Below, in pieces: positions 1 through 7,947 of a stretch of DNA of 14,190 nt; positions within the stretch are counted from its first letter, which is position 1, and the number at the start of each line of letters is the position of its first letter. Below the pieces are notes generated by a model. The model was given only the letters and a program-made list of their open reading frames with translations, ran no database searches and was not told the DNA's origin. Location: the NCBI GenBank assembly GCA_046484535.1, contig JAWOIT010000115.1, positions 1 to 14,190 of the forward strand. Direction: 5' to 3'. Source of the stretch: JAPHTQ01 sp046484535. Its GTDB lineage: Bacteria > Pseudomonadota > Gammaproteobacteria > Thiohalomonadales > Thiohalomonadaceae. The translations under genes were made by a program, and so were the position numbers.

Positions 1-645
1 AAGGTGGCGGAAAAACTCGGCATCGAATGTTTCGAGACCCCCACAGGCTGGAAATTCTTCGGCAACCTGCTGGATGAAGGGCGCATCGTCTTCTGCGGCG
101 AGGAGAGCTTCGGCACCGGCTCCGACCACGTGCGCGAGAAGGACGGCCTGTGGGCCGTGCTGGCCTGGCTCAACATCATCGCCGCGCGCCAGGAGTCGGT
201 CGAAGATATCGTGCGCGAACACTGGGCCGAGTACGGCCGCAACTACTACACCCGCCACGACTACGAAGGCATCGACCTCGACGCCGCCAGGGGACTCATG
301 GACCACGTCGAAGGGCAGTTTGCCGCACTGGTGGGCAAGGAGCTGGCCGGCGGCAAGGTCGCCTACGCCGACAACTTCAGCTACACCGACCCGGTCGACG
401 GCGGCGTCAGCCAAAACCAGGGCCTGCGCATCGGTTTCGATGACGGCTCGCGCATCATCTACCGCCTCTCCGGCACCGGCACCGTGGGCGCGACGCTGCG
501 CATCTATATTGAAAAATATGAGGCCGACCCGGCCAAACAAAATCAGGACACCCAGCAGGCGCTCAAACCATTGATAGAGCTTGCCGCGCAAATTGCCGAG
601 TTGGAACAGCGCACAGGGCGTGACAAACCGAGCGTGATTACCTGA
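1..645 (+). CDS. pgm: Alpha-phosphoglucomutase, PGM1 type (C-terminal part, 5' truncated)
   Basis: This is the last ~214 codons of a phosphoglucomutase that enters from the left edge in frame 1 and stops with TGA. The enzyme interconverts glucose-1-phosphate and glucose-6-phosphate in the cytosol through a phosphoserine intermediate; the catalytic serine and metal-binding loop lie outside the window. Visible motifs are the sugar-recognition loop GEESFGTGSDH at about codons 31-41 and the phosphate-binding loop RLSGTGT at about codons 155-161. Further blocks (REKDGLWAVLAWL, DPVDGGVSQNQGLR) and the C-terminal ending SVIT closely resemble the eukaryotic PGM1-type subfamily rather than E. coli Pgm. 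It converges with the minus-strand operon across a 118-bp gap. The GTG at position 4 is internal, not a start. The family call is secure; the gene symbol is conventional. Confidence 0.93.
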   Translation, partial: KVAEKLGIECFETPTGWKFFGNLLDEGRIVFCGEESFGTGSDHVREKDGLWAVLAWLNIIAARQESVEDIVREHWAEYGRNYYTRHDYEGIDLDAARGLMDHVEGQFAALVGKELAGGKVAYADNFSYTDPVDGGVSQNQGLRIGFDDGSRIIYRLSGTGTVGATLRIYIEKYEADPAKQNQDTQQALKPLIELAAQIAELEQRTGRDKPSVIT

Positions 646-734
646 CAAACACAAGAGTCCTTTTTCTCAGGGATGAGCACCCTTAATCGGTTTCATCAGA
701 GACTGAAAGTGATGTGATTCAACAAGAAAGCGAT

Positions 735-749
735 AGCCTGGTGCAGGCC
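735..749 (-). terminator. Candidate terminator of the minus-strand operon
   Basis: Read on the minus strand, a perfect 5-bp stem GCCTG/CAGGC with a 3-nt loop (plus a possible outer G-T pair) lies about 15 nt after the stop codon at 764. It is followed by a moderately T-rich stretch (ATCGCTTTCTTGTT). The stem is short and the T tract is interrupted, so this is only a candidate. I saw no convincing terminator for the converging pgm gene in the same gap. Confidence 0.3.
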
Positions 750-763
750 ATAATTTGTGGTCG

Positions 764-3190
764 CTATATTGATCTGCACTTTTTTTCCTTGTCACATATT
801 CGAATCTCAGCGACCAGAGGGAGATGATCCGAGGCGGTACGTGCGATTTGTGAGTTGGGGACCTCTATGCCGGTGATTTGCAATTCGGGGCTGGTAAAGA
901 TGTGATCGATACGCAAGGTAGGAAAGCGGGTTGGAAACGTGTTTTGCGGGGTGTAATTTCGTGCCTCGTTTTGAACGTCACGGAGTTGCTTTCCGAGCTG
1001 CCGGCACACCGTTGATGAGGGTAAGGCGTTGAAATCACCACACACAATCACAGGGTCATGGCAGTTTTCATTTGCCAACCACTCATCACCCAGCAAGGCT
1101 TCAACCTGCGCGGCGCGTTCGCGCTGGTCAAGACCCAGGTGTGTGTTGATGACCTGAACCTCCCTGCCGTGCAGGTCTATGGCAACCCAAAGCGCCCCGC
1201 GTGGCTCAAGATACGGCTTTCCGGAAAGCCCCGGCAGGATCGATGTCTTTATCAGCCGATGCGGCAAGTGCGTCAAGATAGCATCCCCGTAGCGCTCTTC
1301 CTCAACGTGAATAGCGGGATGAAAATGAAAGTCCATATTCAGATAACGTGAGATCAAGTGTGCCTGATCCAGGCTGGATGTGCGCACACGACCCACATCA
1401 AGCTCCTGCAGAGCGACCACATCCGGTCTGGCCCGGGCAATCACACGGGCAATGCGTTTGGCATCGAGTTTACCGTCCATACCGACGCAACTGTGCACGT
1501 TGTAGGTCATAACGCGGAGAGTCTCCGTCTCGTCGGCGGCGGGACGGGAGCGTGAAACGAAGTGGTGATGATTGGTCTGCTCCAGGTGTCGCAGTGCAGC
1601 CTTGCGCAGATCACCGGGGCGCAAATAGTCATGTTCCCTATCTTGCAAAGGCGCATCGTGGGGAAGCAGCGCAAAACCATGGGGCTCTTCCGGTGAGATG
1701 CCGCCATGTGCACCGTTTTCAACGGCAAAACTCATCGGTGATATCCCTTCACGCCATCCCAACACAACGAGATCGCCCGCATCGGCATGTCTGCACAGCT
1801 GAGACAGATCATCGGCGAGAGAATCGAGAAACGGGTGTTTCGAGCCGAACAGTGCAGCCTGGTCTTGAGGCAAACGGTATTCGCCTTCGTCGGTGTCGGC
1901 ACGTACCGACGTTGTCGAGGTTACACGGAGAACCAGAGGGACCTTGTGCGTTTGCGCCAACTCCCGGGCAATGAAATCGCACTCCTCTTCGGTCAGATCC
2001 GCCGGCAGATAGATATGGCCCACGGAACCGAGCGCCGCAACGACTGATCGCCGCTCCTCTATTTCATCGCCATTGATACCGAGTACCGACAACAAGCGCT
2101 GAATTTTTTTGCCTCCCAGGAATCGAACCCGCTGTGTCTGGATCCCCTTTGCCGCATCAGGGTGCACAGTCGTTGTTGTTGCGCCGAGTTTTTTGAGCGC
2201 CGTGCTCACCGCTTCTTCCAGAGAATAGCCCTGAACCTGCGGGTAGGGTCGGGCGGCGGCCTGTCCATGATCGGAAAAAATCCAGACATCGTAGTGCCGC
2301 CATGGGGAATGGTTGGCGGCGCCCCATAAACGGGAAATAGCATCGTCGATGCCTTTCAATGTCCAGTGAGCGAACAACGAGTGCGGGCCACGGCGATGTG
2401 ACTGTTCGTCATAACCCAAAAAGTTGATATGGATAACAGGTAAGCCGCGAGTGATGTCAATCTTGCCGCCGATCACCGAGAGCTCGCGCAGCAGGATGGC
2501 GATGGCGACCCTTGTGGGAATGAATTTTAACTCTTTGATGAATTCATAACCACCGAAGATACCACGTACGAAATCCACCAACGAAAGGCCGAGTTCGATT
2601 AACATCAGGACAACGACACGCAAAAAACTATAAAAATTTGTAACCAGGAACACCAGCAGCACAAATGGATTGGCCATTCTCAGCGCCGGCCCCCAACCCA
2701 TCGATGATGGGCAAAAATGTGATTCCGACGCACCACCGGTGAAGATATTCGTATAGGAACTGCCACCCTCAAGCAGGGCCTTCTTATTATTGTCACTCAG
2801 GCGTGCCTCAAATCGCGCCGCCTCCTCAGGCTCAAACATACGAACGATCCGTTTCGATTCGTGATCCCGAAAGGAAAACGCCGGCACTGCGCATTTAACG
2901 CCATAAAAAAGTTCCGCCTGGACCGCCGGCGTCGTCGATGGAAGACCCGAATAGTGGCTATGTAACCGGTAATGCTCACGCTCGATAAGGCGCTTCAAAA
3001 ACGGCAACTCACCACGCTCCATGGCATGTTTGAATTGCGGATGTGAAAGGCCGTCTATTTGCAGAATAATCAATCCCGGTCTTGTCGGAGACCCCTCTGA
3101 TACAGGCAGGCGTAAAAGACGCGAAAGCCAGACGCTTCGGCTAAGATAGCGGCGTAACCGACGGAGAAAGGTTTCGATGCGACTAAGCAT
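764..3190 (-). CDS. Alkaline-phosphatase-superfamily phosphodiesterase fused to EEP-family phosphoesterase, membrane anchored
   Basis: This 808-aa protein joins two unrelated metal-dependent phosphoesterases. Residues ~38-510 form an alkaline-phosphatase/type I phosphodiesterase-like domain. Its expected metal and nucleophile residues are visible: D46 (LQIDG), T86/T87 (STTPA), D261 and H265 (GYDEQSH), D307-H308 (SDHG) and H495 (GAHGG). Residues ~558-798 form an endonuclease/exonuclease/phosphatase domain with N564 (TYNVH), E596 (LQELD), H684 (NTHLG), D719/N721 (GDFNA), D762 and D788-H789 (SDHLP). A hydrophobic stretch at ~174-206, probably one long or two short membrane helices, interrupts the first domain between its nucleophile and second metal site. 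There is no signal peptide and the N-terminus is Arg-rich, suggesting a cytosolic-face location. A G-rich ribosome site precedes ATG 3190. It is the last gene of the operon, 74 bp after the glycosyltransferase. The EEP half recalls YbhP-type proteins found beside cardiolipin synthases. The substrate is unknown; phosphoglycolipid or phosphodiester headgroups are an inference. Confidence 0.85.
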   Translation of the reverse strand: MLSRIETFLRRLRRYLSRSVWLSRLLRLPVSEGSPTRPGLIILQIDGLSHPQFKHAMERGELPFLKRLIEREHYRLHSHYSGLPSTTPAVQAELFYGVKCAVPAFSFRDHESKRIVRMFEPEEAARFEARLSDNNKKALLEGGSSYTNIFTGGASESHFCPSSMGWGPALRMANPFVLLVFLVTNFYSFLRVVVLMLIELGLSLVDFVRGIFGGYEFIKELKFIPTRVAIAILLRELSVIGGKIDITRGLPVIHINFLGYDEQSHRRGPHSLFAHWTLKGIDDAISRLWGAANHSPWRHYDVWIFSDHGQAAARPYPQVQGYSLEEAVSTALKKLGATTTTVHPDAAKGIQTQRVRFLGGKKIQRLLSVLGINGDEIEERRSVVAALGSVGHIYLPADLTEEECDFIARELAQTHKVPLVLRVTSTTSVRADTDEGEYRLPQDQAALFGSKHPFLDSLADDLSQLCRHADAGDLVVLGWREGISPMSFAVENGAHGGISPEEPHGFALLPHDAPLQDREHDYLRPGDLRKAALRHLEQTNHHHFVSRSRPAADETETLRVMTYNVHSCVGMDGKLDAKRIARVIARARPDVVALQELDVGRVRTSSLDQAHLISRYLNMDFHFHPAIHVEEERYGDAILTHLPHRLIKTSILPGLSGKPYLEPRGALWVAIDLHGREVQVINTHLGLDQRERAAQVEALLGDEWLANENCHDPVIVCGDFNALPSSTVCRQLGKQLRDVQNEARNYTPQNTFPTRFPTLRIDHIFTSPELQITGIEVPNSQIARTASDHLPLVAEIRICDKEKKCRSI

Positions 3191-3264
3191 GAGCTATCCC
3201 GCCCCCTTGAATGAACGGCGGCGAGATATGAATTTTATCGCGCCGGTGTAAGAGCTACGATGCA

Positions 3265-4551
3265 TCACTCTTCCCTGTCGGAAAATAGATGGGTACCCAT
3301 CGCCGCATCACCGGCCCCGGCCACACTTTTGAGTATATTCCATTCTGTTCTGATCGCGCTCATCACCTCCCGCCAACGGTGTTCATGTCGGTTGAATTCA
3401 GAGGTGGAACCGGGTTTGAGTGTTTCGTAACAGGCCAGCGCCTTGTCCGCCGAACGGGGCAGTGAAAAGGTCTCGGCAGTCGTGAGTGCAGCGCGCTTCA
3501 GTTCGCCCATTTGCCCGCCGGAAAGCGTGGCCGTCCAGTGCAGAGCGTCGCTGAATGTTCCAGTTGTCGCCTTGTGCAGCAGGCGGCCGTTTTTTCTATC
3601 CCTGACCACCTCACGTACTCCGGGCGCATCGAGAGCGACAACGGGCAGGCCCGCCGCCATGGCTTCTGTCAACACCATTCCCTGTGTCTCGCTCAGGGAA
3701 GCGAACGCAAACACATCCATAGCGTGCAGGGCGTTGGCGAGGGAGGGCTGTTTTAGGACACCCACGATATGCAGGCGTTGTTCAACGCCTGCTTCGGAAA
3801 AAACACTTTGTATAGCCGCTTCGCTGGGTCCGGCGCCGATAACCAAAAAATGCGCCTGCGTGTGTCGGCACATGAAATGCGCGACAGCATGCGCCAAAAA
3901 AGCCAAGTTCTTTTCCGGCGCCAGACGACCTAGATGCCCGACCACAAACGAATCCTGTGGAATGCCCAGTTTGCTGCGATATGCCGTACCGTCTCCCTGA
4001 GCGAAATCCTCCAGGCGAACACCTGTCGGAACAACCTTTATCGGCGTCCTTACTCCCCTCTGCTGCAACAGGTCGCGAATACTTTCACTGGGGGCGAAGA
4101 CTTGATCGGATAGGTTGGCGTAACGGGTGGCCAATTCAATCACGAAACGCTTCATGGCGGGTGAGTCTCCCGGAACATAGTGAGTATATTGTTCGTACAA
4201 GGTGTGGTGGGTGAACACCAGCGGAAGATTGCGATGGCGAGCGATACGCACCGCGCTCATACCGAGCAGAAAGGGATGCTGGGAGTGGACGATATCCGGC
4301 TGAAAGTCATCCAGCTTTGCGCTGAGCGGCGGGTGGACCGGCAACACCACAGAAAAATCGCTGGCGTTGAAATTCTGAATGGCGGGGATTCGTATCACAC
4401 CCTCTTCGCCCCCTTGAACGCCGGGAAAATCAGGCGCCACGATCAACACCCGATGTCCCCGTCTGCGATACTCCTCGGCGAAAGCGGCTACCGATCGGGC
4501 CACACCCCCCACATGGGGTGAAAAGGTGTTGGTCAGGATGAGAATGTTCAT
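3265..4551 (-). CDS. Family 4 glycosyltransferase (group 1), possibly lipid-directed
   Basis: This 428-aa GT-B glycosyltransferase of family GT4 transfers a sugar from a nucleotide-sugar donor with retention. The N-terminal acceptor domain starts with NILILTNTFSPHVGGVARS, including the glycine-rich GGV loop at 15-17, and has FTHHT at 113-117. The C-terminal donor domain contains GHLGRLAPEKN at 205-215 (R209 and K214 expected to contact the donor phosphates) and the EX7E pair E288/E296 in SETQGMVLTEAMAAGLPVV. The SETQG form of this motif resembles diacylglycerol glucosyltransferases and related mannosyltransferases, which suggests a lipid acceptor at the inner membrane face, but this is not proven. 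No signal peptide or membrane helix is seen. A ~45-residue C-terminal tail after residue ~380 lies beyond the usual fold. The start codon overlaps the upstream stop (ATGA), implying translational coupling. Confidence 0.88.
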   Translation of the reverse strand: MNILILTNTFSPHVGGVARSVAAFAEEYRRRGHRVLIVAPDFPGVQGGEEGVIRIPAIQNFNASDFSVVLPVHPPLSAKLDDFQPDIVHSQHPFLLGMSAVRIARHRNLPLVFTHHTLYEQYTHYVPGDSPAMKRFVIELATRYANLSDQVFAPSESIRDLLQQRGVRTPIKVVPTGVRLEDFAQGDGTAYRSKLGIPQDSFVVGHLGRLAPEKNLAFLAHAVAHFMCRHTQAHFLVIGAGPSEAAIQSVFSEAGVEQRLHIVGVLKQPSLANALHAMDVFAFASLSETQGMVLTEAMAAGLPVVALDAPGVREVVRDRKNGRLLHKATTGTFSDALHWTATLSGGQMGELKRAALTTAETFSLPRSADKALACYETLKPGSTSEFNRHEHRWREVMSAIRTEWNILKSVAGAGDAAMGTHLFSDREE

Positions 4552-6794
4552 ACATCAGGCGCCATTTTTTCAAGTACCTGTGAACCGTTGCCGGTCATGA
4601 TCTCAACCGATTTAAATCCAGGCAGGGCTATCTCCATTCGAGGTACGCTGCGATGCCAGTCTCCCTGCCATTCGACACACGGCCTACCGCCGGGGCCCGG
4701 AATGATTGCGATCGAAACCGCTCCAAAGCTTGTCGGTGCCGGTCCGAAACGGATCGGCGTTTCCTGGTTCAGCCAGCGCGCCGGTATGCCGCTGCATAGG
4801 ATCAGCCGTTCACCCTCCTCACGCACAAAACAATTGCGAACCATCAGCACCCATTCGGCGGCCGCCCAGACATGATGACCGTCACCCATACAGCCGCCAC
4901 CGGTCCGAGGGTGGCACGCTTCCGGCCACTGCCCTGTCGGCGAGGCCAGGTCTGCAACCGCATCCATCAGTTCAAGATAACGAGGATCTCCGGCGCGCAA
5001 CAGAACCTGTGCGACATGTAGGGTGAGGTAGGCATTGAGGCCGGAATGGATCATGTCCTGGTAAAAAACGCCTTTGAAAAAGCAGCTTTGAAGCAGGAAC
5101 TCGATGCTGTCCAAAAGACGAGGATCGTCCGGCCGACAAAGTTGCAGCGGATAACCCAACGCCAGCGAACCGATGGCGCCGGCATCAAGCCGACGATACG
5201 GGGATGCCGGCATCGCGGGACGACCCAGGCGTTGCACACATCCTGCCAGGCTACGGTCGACGGCGGCGGATAGTTCGTCCGCCCCCTTGGTGAACTCACG
5301 ACCGAGATCGGTATCCGCCATCATCTCCTCCGCGGCGCGTAAACCGGCGATCCCCCAGAAATCATCCCAGTAGTAATAATCGTTGGGTCCCAGGTGTTCG
5401 GCACTGAAACCTGCCGGTAGCAGCCCTGCATGTGGCGCATCAAGGCTGTCGCTGAGCCGTTTGCGCAAGACCCAACGGGCGCCGCGCTCGATCGGTCCCG
5501 ACCATTCGCTTGAGGGTTCTCGATTGGTGAGGGCAAAGAAGCGTTGCAGGATCCACAGCACCTGGCCGTTGGAATCCCACTCCCCCTCTTGGGAGCGAAA
5601 ATAGCCGCGGGCGGTTTGTCTTGTTGGAAAACGAGCCAAAGCCCGCTCGGCCCGTTCAACCAATCCCGCACACAGCAGGGCATGGATAATAAAGGCAGCG
5701 TCTCGAAACCAAAAACGTTTGTAGGTATACGGGCCGGGATAGACATCCTCGGGTGAGTGCAGAATCAATGAGGTGACGGCCGCATCATAGAGAAACCGGT
5801 AACGCTCCTCGGGACAAACCAACCTGCAACGACTCTGGTGTGCCTTGTCCCAGGTTTCAGTCACCGGCATTCCGTTCGACTTCGGCGCCAGCGGAATAGT
5901 GGCGGTCAATTCGCTTGTTTCACCGGCATTGAACGGAAACAGCGCAGCGGCCGTAGCCATACCTACCTCACAGCTACCCTCATTCTGATCCTCAAGGTCC
6001 TTGAGGTGAATGAACACATCCCCGCTACGGTAATCTGCAATATGATGTCGTGCGGCGGGAATACTGAATTCTACCCGCTGCACATCATCGACGGTCCATG
6101 CTTGACGATCCTGTGAGAGACTGATGTGGTGAATGAAACTGATCCCCTCCGGGTTATACGGACGAAGCGCCAGCACGACCCGGGCGCTCGTATCGGCACG
6201 CGCCTGCACGTGCAGTTTACAGACCGGTCTACCCGACTCCATCTGCACCCAGGAGCGAGTGCTCAACGCCAGTCCATTCCTCTTTGTTTCGGTTGCAACA
6301 AGAGATCCGGATTCCAGCTCCTGTCGCTGGTGTGAATCCTCGTCCCGGGAGGGCAGGAGAAACTGCCCGTCCTCCGTCATGAGCCAAGCATCCAGCGACC
6401 AGCCGTCGAGCACGGGGGTCAGCAGCCCTCGGGGATCGACAATCGGCAGCTCCGGGCAATCCGGGTAACCGATCGCGGTCCAGTTGCGATGGGTGAGATT
6501 GATATGGGTAATGGAAAAGGCGCGTGGGATAAACGACACATCACCAGGGTCGAACTGGCGCTCGATCCAGTACGGCCACACCCAATCCAGATTGTGCTGA
6601 ATCACCCTGCTGTTGATCAGCCCTCGGGCATGAAATACCAAACCCGCGCGCAACAATTCGATAGGTTCGCTCACCTCGGAGGGCTGGGCGAAGCTGTGCA
6701 ACCGAGCCAGCAGGGCGATAGGGTCGAGAAAGCCCTGTTTGCGTGCAACATAACGTACGATAAAACGCCACGGCAGCCACTTCATCCAACTCAT
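4548..6794 (-). CDS. Six-hairpin glycosidase-like protein (glucoamylase / debranching-enzyme-like)
   Basis: This is a 748-aa protein without signal peptide or clear membrane helices. Residues ~45-300 look like a beta-rich N-terminal domain, and ~325-650 like an (alpha/alpha)6 toroid of the six-hairpin glycosidase superfamily. Supporting signs are the repeated aromatic and acidic helix-end motifs FWFRDAAF (361-368), EGEWDSNGQ (403-411), YYYWDDFWG (473-481), FYQDMIHSG (577-585) and GQWPE (621-625). D365, E405 or D407, D477/D478 and E625 are plausible active-site acids by position, but I cannot assign catalytic roles. A small beta-domain (~660-748) closes the protein. The start ATG at 6794 follows a strong Shine-Dalgarno (GAGGAGGA at 6808-6801) and overlaps the stop of the VTT gene. 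The stop overlaps the glycosyltransferase start. The pairing with a glycosyltransferase suggests trimming or hydrolysis of the same glycan. The exact family and substrate are not recognised. Confidence 0.7.
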   Translation of the reverse strand: MSWMKWLPWRFIVRYVARKQGFLDPIALLARLHSFAQPSEVSEPIELLRAGLVFHARGLINSRVIQHNLDWVWPYWIERQFDPGDVSFIPRAFSITHINLTHRNWTAIGYPDCPELPIVDPRGLLTPVLDGWSLDAWLMTEDGQFLLPSRDEDSHQRQELESGSLVATETKRNGLALSTRSWVQMESGRPVCKLHVQARADTSARVVLALRPYNPEGISFIHHISLSQDRQAWTVDDVQRVEFSIPAARHHIADYRSGDVFIHLKDLEDQNEGSCEVGMATAAALFPFNAGETSELTATIPLAPKSNGMPVTETWDKAHQSRCRLVCPEERYRFLYDAAVTSLILHSPEDVYPGPYTYKRFWFRDAAFIIHALLCAGLVERAERALARFPTRQTARGYFRSQEGEWDSNGQVLWILQRFFALTNREPSSEWSGPIERGARWVLRKRLSDSLDAPHAGLLPAGFSAEHLGPNDYYYWDDFWGIAGLRAAEEMMADTDLGREFTKGADELSAAVDRSLAGCVQRLGRPAMPASPYRRLDAGAIGSLALGYPLQLCRPDDPRLLDSIEFLLQSCFFKGVFYQDMIHSGLNAYLTLHVAQVLLRAGDPRYLELMDAVADLASPTGQWPEACHPRTGGGCMGDGHHVWAAAEWVLMVRNCFVREEGERLILCSGIPARWLNQETPIRFGPAPTSFGAVSIAIIPGPGGRPCVEWQGDWHRSVPRMEIALPGFKSVEIMTGNGSQVLEKMAPDV

Positions 6795-7546
6795 GGCAAC
6801 TCCTCCTCGATCTCACCCTTTTCCTCAAATCGCTTCAAAGCCCGTCTCGCCATCCTGTTAAGACTGATAATCGCCACCACGGCGGCAACAAATCCGGCGC
6901 CGTAAAGCGTCCACTCCAAAGGAGTACGCTGCGCATTGCGCGCGCCAAGAGTGGAAAGGTCGGCGGCAATCGAGCCGAGATAGACGTTGTGTACGGAAAA
7001 GGGAATAAAACCCAGCAGCGAAGCGCCGACATAACCTCGCAGGGAAAAAGGGGTCAGCCCGAAAAAATAGTTGGAAATTTTGCTGGGGAAAAACGGAATC
7101 AAACGCGTTAACAGAACAATCTTCCAACCATGTGGTACTACCTCATCACTGACCAGGCGGAAGCGGGAGTGACGCATAATGAACACTTTGGCACGCTGCC
7201 CGAACAGATAGCGTGCAATAATGAATGCCAGGGTCGCCCCGAGGGTGGTACCGATCACCACATAGATAGCCCCCTCCACAACACCGAAAACAAATCCGGC
7301 GCCGGTGGTAAACAATATCCCCGGCAGCAACAACACCACTACCGCCGCCATGATCAGAATAAAGAGAAGCGATGCCCACGCTCCTTTCACCTCAAACCAT
7401 TGCAACAGGCGTATTACCTGCTCATCCATATCAAAATAGATCAGCAGGCCGAGTATCACCGCGACAAGCAAGATACTGGCTGCAATTCCCCAAAGCGGAG
7501 ATAGAGTGCGCCTGGCAACATCTTTGGACTGGCTTTGCTCCGACAT
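6791..7546 (-). CDS. TVP38/TMEM64 (VTT/DedA-like) inner membrane protein
   Basis: This 251-aa polytopic protein belongs to the TVP38/TMEM64 family, which shares the VTT domain with DedA proteins. Eukaryotic VTT proteins have lipid scramblase activity and bacterial DedA members recycle lipid carriers; the role of this subfamily is less clear. Hydrophobic segments are at ~18-37, 56-80, 82-112, 142-165, 170-192 and 213-232. Family hallmarks are the glycine-rich segment FTTGAGFVFGVVEG (79-92) and the re-entrant-loop motif RLIPFFPSKISNYFFGLTPF (148-167). The C-terminal tail is charged (EEKGEIEEEL). It is the first gene of the minus-strand operon, and its stop overlaps the next start by 4 bp. GAGG lies upstream of ATG 7546 at a rather long spacing. 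A role in moving or flipping the lipid handled by the downstream enzymes is an inference. Confidence 0.88.
   Translation of the reverse strand: MSEQSQSKDVARRTLSPLWGIAASILLVAVILGLLIYFDMDEQVIRLLQWFEVKGAWASLLFILIMAAVVVLLLPGILFTTGAGFVFGVVEGAIYVVIGTTLGATLAFIIARYLFGQRAKVFIMRHSRFRLVSDEVVPHGWKIVLLTRLIPFFPSKISNYFFGLTPFSLRGYVGASLLGFIPFSVHNVYLGSIAADLSTLGARNAQRTPLEWTLYGAGFVAAVVAIISLNRMARRALKRFEEKGEIEEELP
6801..6808 (-). promoter_or_regulatory. Strong ribosome binding site for the glycosidase-like gene
   Basis: GAGGAGGA on the minus strand lies six bases before ATG 6794, inside the end of the VTT gene. It fixes the start of the 748-aa protein and suggests this protein is translated efficiently despite the ATGA overlap with the gene upstream. 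Confidence 0.75.
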
Positions 7547-7800
7547 TATCCGCTTAACCTCAATCCCGGCTGCCTACTCAAATCAGTACCAAACGATAAA
7601 TCCGAGTCAGTCCTTTCCACCTCCCCCGCCGGATGATAGGTTTTCTGCACAGATTCGACGAGATGGATACCCTCTAAATCAGCGTAGACCAGAATTTGCA
7701 AATTGGCGCATTATCCATGCTTCTATACTATTGAAGAGAACTTGATATTAACCACGACATGAGCCAAGCCAGCGCACCGTACTAGCGGCCTACCGGAAAC

Positions 7801-7823
7801 ACATATATTGGCTATCCATATGT
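7801..7823. promoter_or_regulatory. Inverted repeat of T-N11-A type, possible operator
   Basis: A perfect 6-bp inverted repeat, ACATAT and ATATGT, is separated by 11 nt. This gives the T-N11-A architecture typical of LysR-type regulator sites. The same sequence could alternatively fold as a hairpin with a bulge. It sits between two divergent operons. Whether the LysR regulator encoded at 11609-12544 or any other protein binds here is unknown. Confidence 0.3.
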
Positions 7824-7947
7824 CCTCTAACGCCGTGCCACTGACTTGACACGCAGCTATCCCCCCCTCCTTCCTCAGATTAATTAATAGGCTAGGCTTA
7901 GTTGAAGACCGCTGTGAATGCCGGGTGCAAACAGCGAGGGAGGACGT

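Noticed and set aside
691..708. TTTCA/TGAAA hairpin after pgm as a terminator
   Set aside because: The stem is only five weak base pairs with an eight-base loop, and no T tract follows on either strand.
1552..1974. 140-codon plus-strand ORF opposite the AP-EEP fusion
   Set aside because: It lies antisense within a gene whose catalytic motifs are continuous across this stretch.
7846..7851. TTGACA as a -35 element for the Mla-like operon
   Set aside because: At 16-18 bp spacing the following sequence is C-rich with no -10-like hexamer. AT-rich candidates lie about 29 bp or more away.
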